Source of the DNA: Cudoniella acicularis
Taxonomy: Eukaryota; Ascomycota; Leotiomycetes; Helotiales; Helotiaceae
Reading direction: 5' to 3'
NCBI GenBank assembly: GCA_013054445.1
Contig: JAAMPI010000587.1
Coordinates: forward strand, 1 to 31,265
DNA: 31,265 nt
Shown here: one piece after another, positions 29,191 through 31,265 of the stretch
Position numbering within the stretch: the stretch's first letter is position 1
Layout: the number at the start of each line of letters is the position of its first letter
Made by a program: the position numbers and the translations under genes
The notes under the pieces: generated by a model
The model's database searches: none
Told to the model about the DNA's origin: nothing
What the model saw: only the letters and a program-made list of their open reading frames with translations

Positions 29191-30038
29191 AATGGATGTT
29201 TCTTTTAACCTTGGTGCTCGACTTGCTCGATACACAAGCAACTAAACCTACGCGGGTTATGCTGAAAAGACCTGGGCCTGGATCACAGGAGTTGGTCTGA
29301 TAGACAGCCAGTACAATATTTACGATGGTGCCCACATTGAAGTTAACTGCACAGATATCAACAAAGTTCAATTCTCTTACAACTCGGCCATTTGGTTACT
29401 TGGTGCCGCAAACATGTACAATTACGTATGTCTCTTGTTCGAGTAGTAGGAACACGAACTGACAAAAGTAGACGAATGGTAGCACCATCTGGAAACAGAG
29501 GATTGATGGTTTGCTAAACACGACACTCGACCTTTTTTTCCCTAATAATATCGCTTACGAAATCGCCTGCGAACCCAAACTTACCTGCACAACGGATATG
29601 TATAGTTTCAAGGCCTATCTCACATGATGGCTCGTATCAACCATCAAAGTTGCCCCTTATACTCACGATCTCGTCATGCCTCGTCTTCGTGCGTCAGCCG
29701 TTGCAGCCGCAGCTCAATGTGTAGGTGGCTTGAGTGGCCGTCAATGTGGACTAAGTTGGTCTAAAGCACCAGCATGGGATGGAACATATGGTGCGGGGCA
29801 ATAAATGGCCGCTATGTCAGCAATCTTTGTCAATCTCCTGGCGATCTAGTATGTCGCTCCGCCTCTGACGAATGTGACTGGTGGAACGAGTGTGGGCAAT
29901 CCAAACGCAGGAAGTCAAAGTGTAGCGAATCCGGAAGCACTGTTACCAGTTCCTTCGAAGGATAGGGTTGGCGCGGGGATCTTGACAACGATTGTGCTTC
30001 TTGATGCAACTAGAATATTTAGATGGATGAGTCTTTGA
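29161..30038 (+). pseudogene. GH76 endo-1,6-alpha-mannosidase (DCW1/DFG5-like), 5'-truncated and broken
   Basis: Plus-strand order: NDYKNSIANGCFF, a one-base frame change in a T run (29202-29206), LGARLARYTSN, TAA 29243-29245, TYAGYAEKTWAWITGVGLID, NIYDGAHIEVNCTDINK, SYNSAIWLLGAANMYNY, intron 29426-29471, WKQRIDGLLNTTLDLFFPNN, EIACEPKLTC, FKAYLT with TGA 29625-29627, QCVGGLSGRQCGLSW, GAGQ with TAA 29802-29804, TAG 29847-29849, NVTGGTSVGNPNAG, and a hydrophobic tail typical of GPI attachment, stop 30036-30038. These enzymes act on the plasma membrane and help crosslink GPI proteins into the wall. The N-terminal half, including the catalytic aspartate region, is absent. All four stops fit C-to-T changes in CAA, CAG or CGA. 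Confidence 0.9.
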
Positions 30039-31265
30039 TGGGTGAATTCCCGGATTCTGTTTGTGGAGGTGTACAAAAAGTTCAATTCTCGATGAAGTTT
30101 AGGAGGGGTCAAGGATGGTGATGGAATGAGGGTGTGCATGAAAGGACGGATGAAAGCATAACCGGTTGGGAGGGGGCATGAGAAGGTTTGGGGGTAAAAT
30201 GATGGTTGAAGGTGTTTACGACGCAACGTTTGGGATTCTTGTTTTTCGAATTCTCCATAGGAAGAAAGGGTCTTTCCCCACCCTTTTCCTTTGCTTTTCT
30301 TTTCATCCTACGGCGTCTGGGGAATCTTTCAGTCGCTCCTTCCCTCCCGTGTTATTTTCAGGGATCGAGGGAAAATGGCGTTTTGGGGATATATATTGGG
30401 GCGGGGGTAAGGCAAGGCGTGCATGAGGGGGGTCGGTTGGTTGGAAGCGTGTTTTTAACCTACTTGTTTTGAAAACGTCACATCCGGCCTGGCCTTTTTC
30501 TTTTTTCCTCGACTACACTGCCTTTGGAATGGTATTTTGTTTTTTCTTGAGTTGCTTGCTTTGGTAGGTCGGTGTGTTATGCTGTGGTGTGATATGTAGG
30601 TATGTATGTGCCGTGTGAGTGGGACGGCAGGGAAATAAGTATTAAGTGGTATATAGTGTAGTGTATTATTGTAATGTTTATACGTGTTTATTGTATTGGT
30701 GGTTATTCATAGGCCTTTGGTGCGAAAGAATCTAAGTACATTTGCTTTCTTTTGTGTTTTTTAAGGACGGGTAGATTAAAGAAGGGTGGAATGAAGGGAA
30801 TGCGTTGGGTGGGTAGCTGCGGGGTTCTGGTGTAGATGAGATAAGGCCTTTCAGTTGAGGGTAACCTCTCTTTATTTCCCTCTCTAGATTTTCGATAAAG
30901 AGAAGCGGATGATAGGAGAGCGATGATACAGATGCATTATTTATTTATTTCGATAAAGAAGAAATTCGGTTTTATTTTTGGAGCTGAGTTGTATTAATAT
31001 TGTGGGAAGGAGGGGTTGAGTGAAGGGTTTAATATCAGGTGTATGCCTAGCTTGTAGATAGGTGAGTTGGAGGACGGGGATAAGGCGAGCGTTTTTTAAT
31101 TTTCAGAGAACTAGGCTTGAGTTTTGTATGGTATTGTTGTGAACTTGTGGCGCCGCGTTGGGTAGTAAGTAGGCTGAGTGAGTGCGTTGGAGTAATAATG
31201 TATTGGGCTTATATGATGATGGCATGGCTTCTGGTGTTGCGAATGTAACTGAGACGGCTGTTGGA
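30039..31265. other. 3' flank, no gene seen
   Basis: The plus strand is strikingly G/T-rich, especially 30100-30800. Overlapping frames of 60-100 codons on both strands look compositional rather than coding. No RNA gene, terminal repeat or domain was found. Confidence 0.45.

Noticed and set aside
28973..29371. 132-codon minus frame
   Set aside because: Its first half is antisense to the GH76 pseudogene and its second half is an off-frame shadow of the PTH11-like fragment.
30109..30472. Overlapping 65-103 codon frames on both strands
   Set aside because: Explained by the G/T-rich bias of the stretch; no start context, introns or motifs.
1..31265. tRNA or rRNA genes
   Set aside because: Scanned for T-loop GGTTCGA-type boxes and acceptor pairing; only isolated matches inside coding relics, with no cloverleaf.

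Overview
The window comes from a filamentous ascomycete fungus (Pezizomycotina). The genes have short GT-AG introns of 46-69 nt with CTRAC-like branch sites. The gene families are fungal: UstYa/DUF3328, PTH11/SAT4-type seven-helix proteins, a CYP52-like P450, a wax-synthase-type MBOAT, BTB, DUF3723 and GH76. Repeats and several genes carry C-to-T changes at CpA (seen as TGG or CAG/CAA turned into stops) that look like repeat-induced point mutation (RIP). All genes were read by eye from codons and splice signals; no database search was possible.

Left third (1-10.6 kb): about 2 kb without recognisable genes, then a degenerate 73-bp tandem array. Next is a divergent pair of UstYa-like oxidase genes (2535-3190 minus, 3751-4663 plus), both broken by in-frame stops. 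A small secreted-peptide-like gene follows (5148-5392, minus, start codon ATA). Then comes a seven-helix fungal rhodopsin-domain gene (6837-8184, minus, one in-frame TAG) and an intact CYP52-like P450 (8954-10601, plus). UstYa homologues next to a small secreted peptide and a P450 recall dikaritin-type RiPP clusters, but here the set is decayed and the link is inference.

Middle (10.6-19.8 kb): a degraded unidentified ORF, an 18-bp minisatellite that keeps a hexapeptide frame, a ~31-bp array, an intact BTB/POZ gene with a CxxC...CxxC tail (13747-14470), an intact MBOAT/wax-synthase-like acyltransferase (16477-17871), and a decayed DUF3723 gene (18862-19800, minus). DUF3723 is a typical cargo family of Starship giant transposons.

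Right third (19.8-31.3 kb): an AT-rich mobile-element zone. It holds a 343-bp solo LTR with TATAA target duplications and a complete but RIP-damaged Ty1/copia element (22583-28297, 220-bp LTRs, ATTAT target duplication). A second, 162-bp solo LTR of the same terminus family is nested inside the copia element with GATCG duplications. The copia element sits inside a PTH11-like receptor gene: its 5' part lies at 28298-29190 and its 3' part at 22350-22577, both minus. The 5' end of that receptor is joined head to head to a 5'-truncated GH76 mannosidase (DCW1/DFG5-like) pseudogene (29161-30038, plus). The last 1.2 kb shows no gene.

The overall picture is an accessory, repeat-rich region in which broken genes alternate with three intact ones (P450, BTB, MBOAT).
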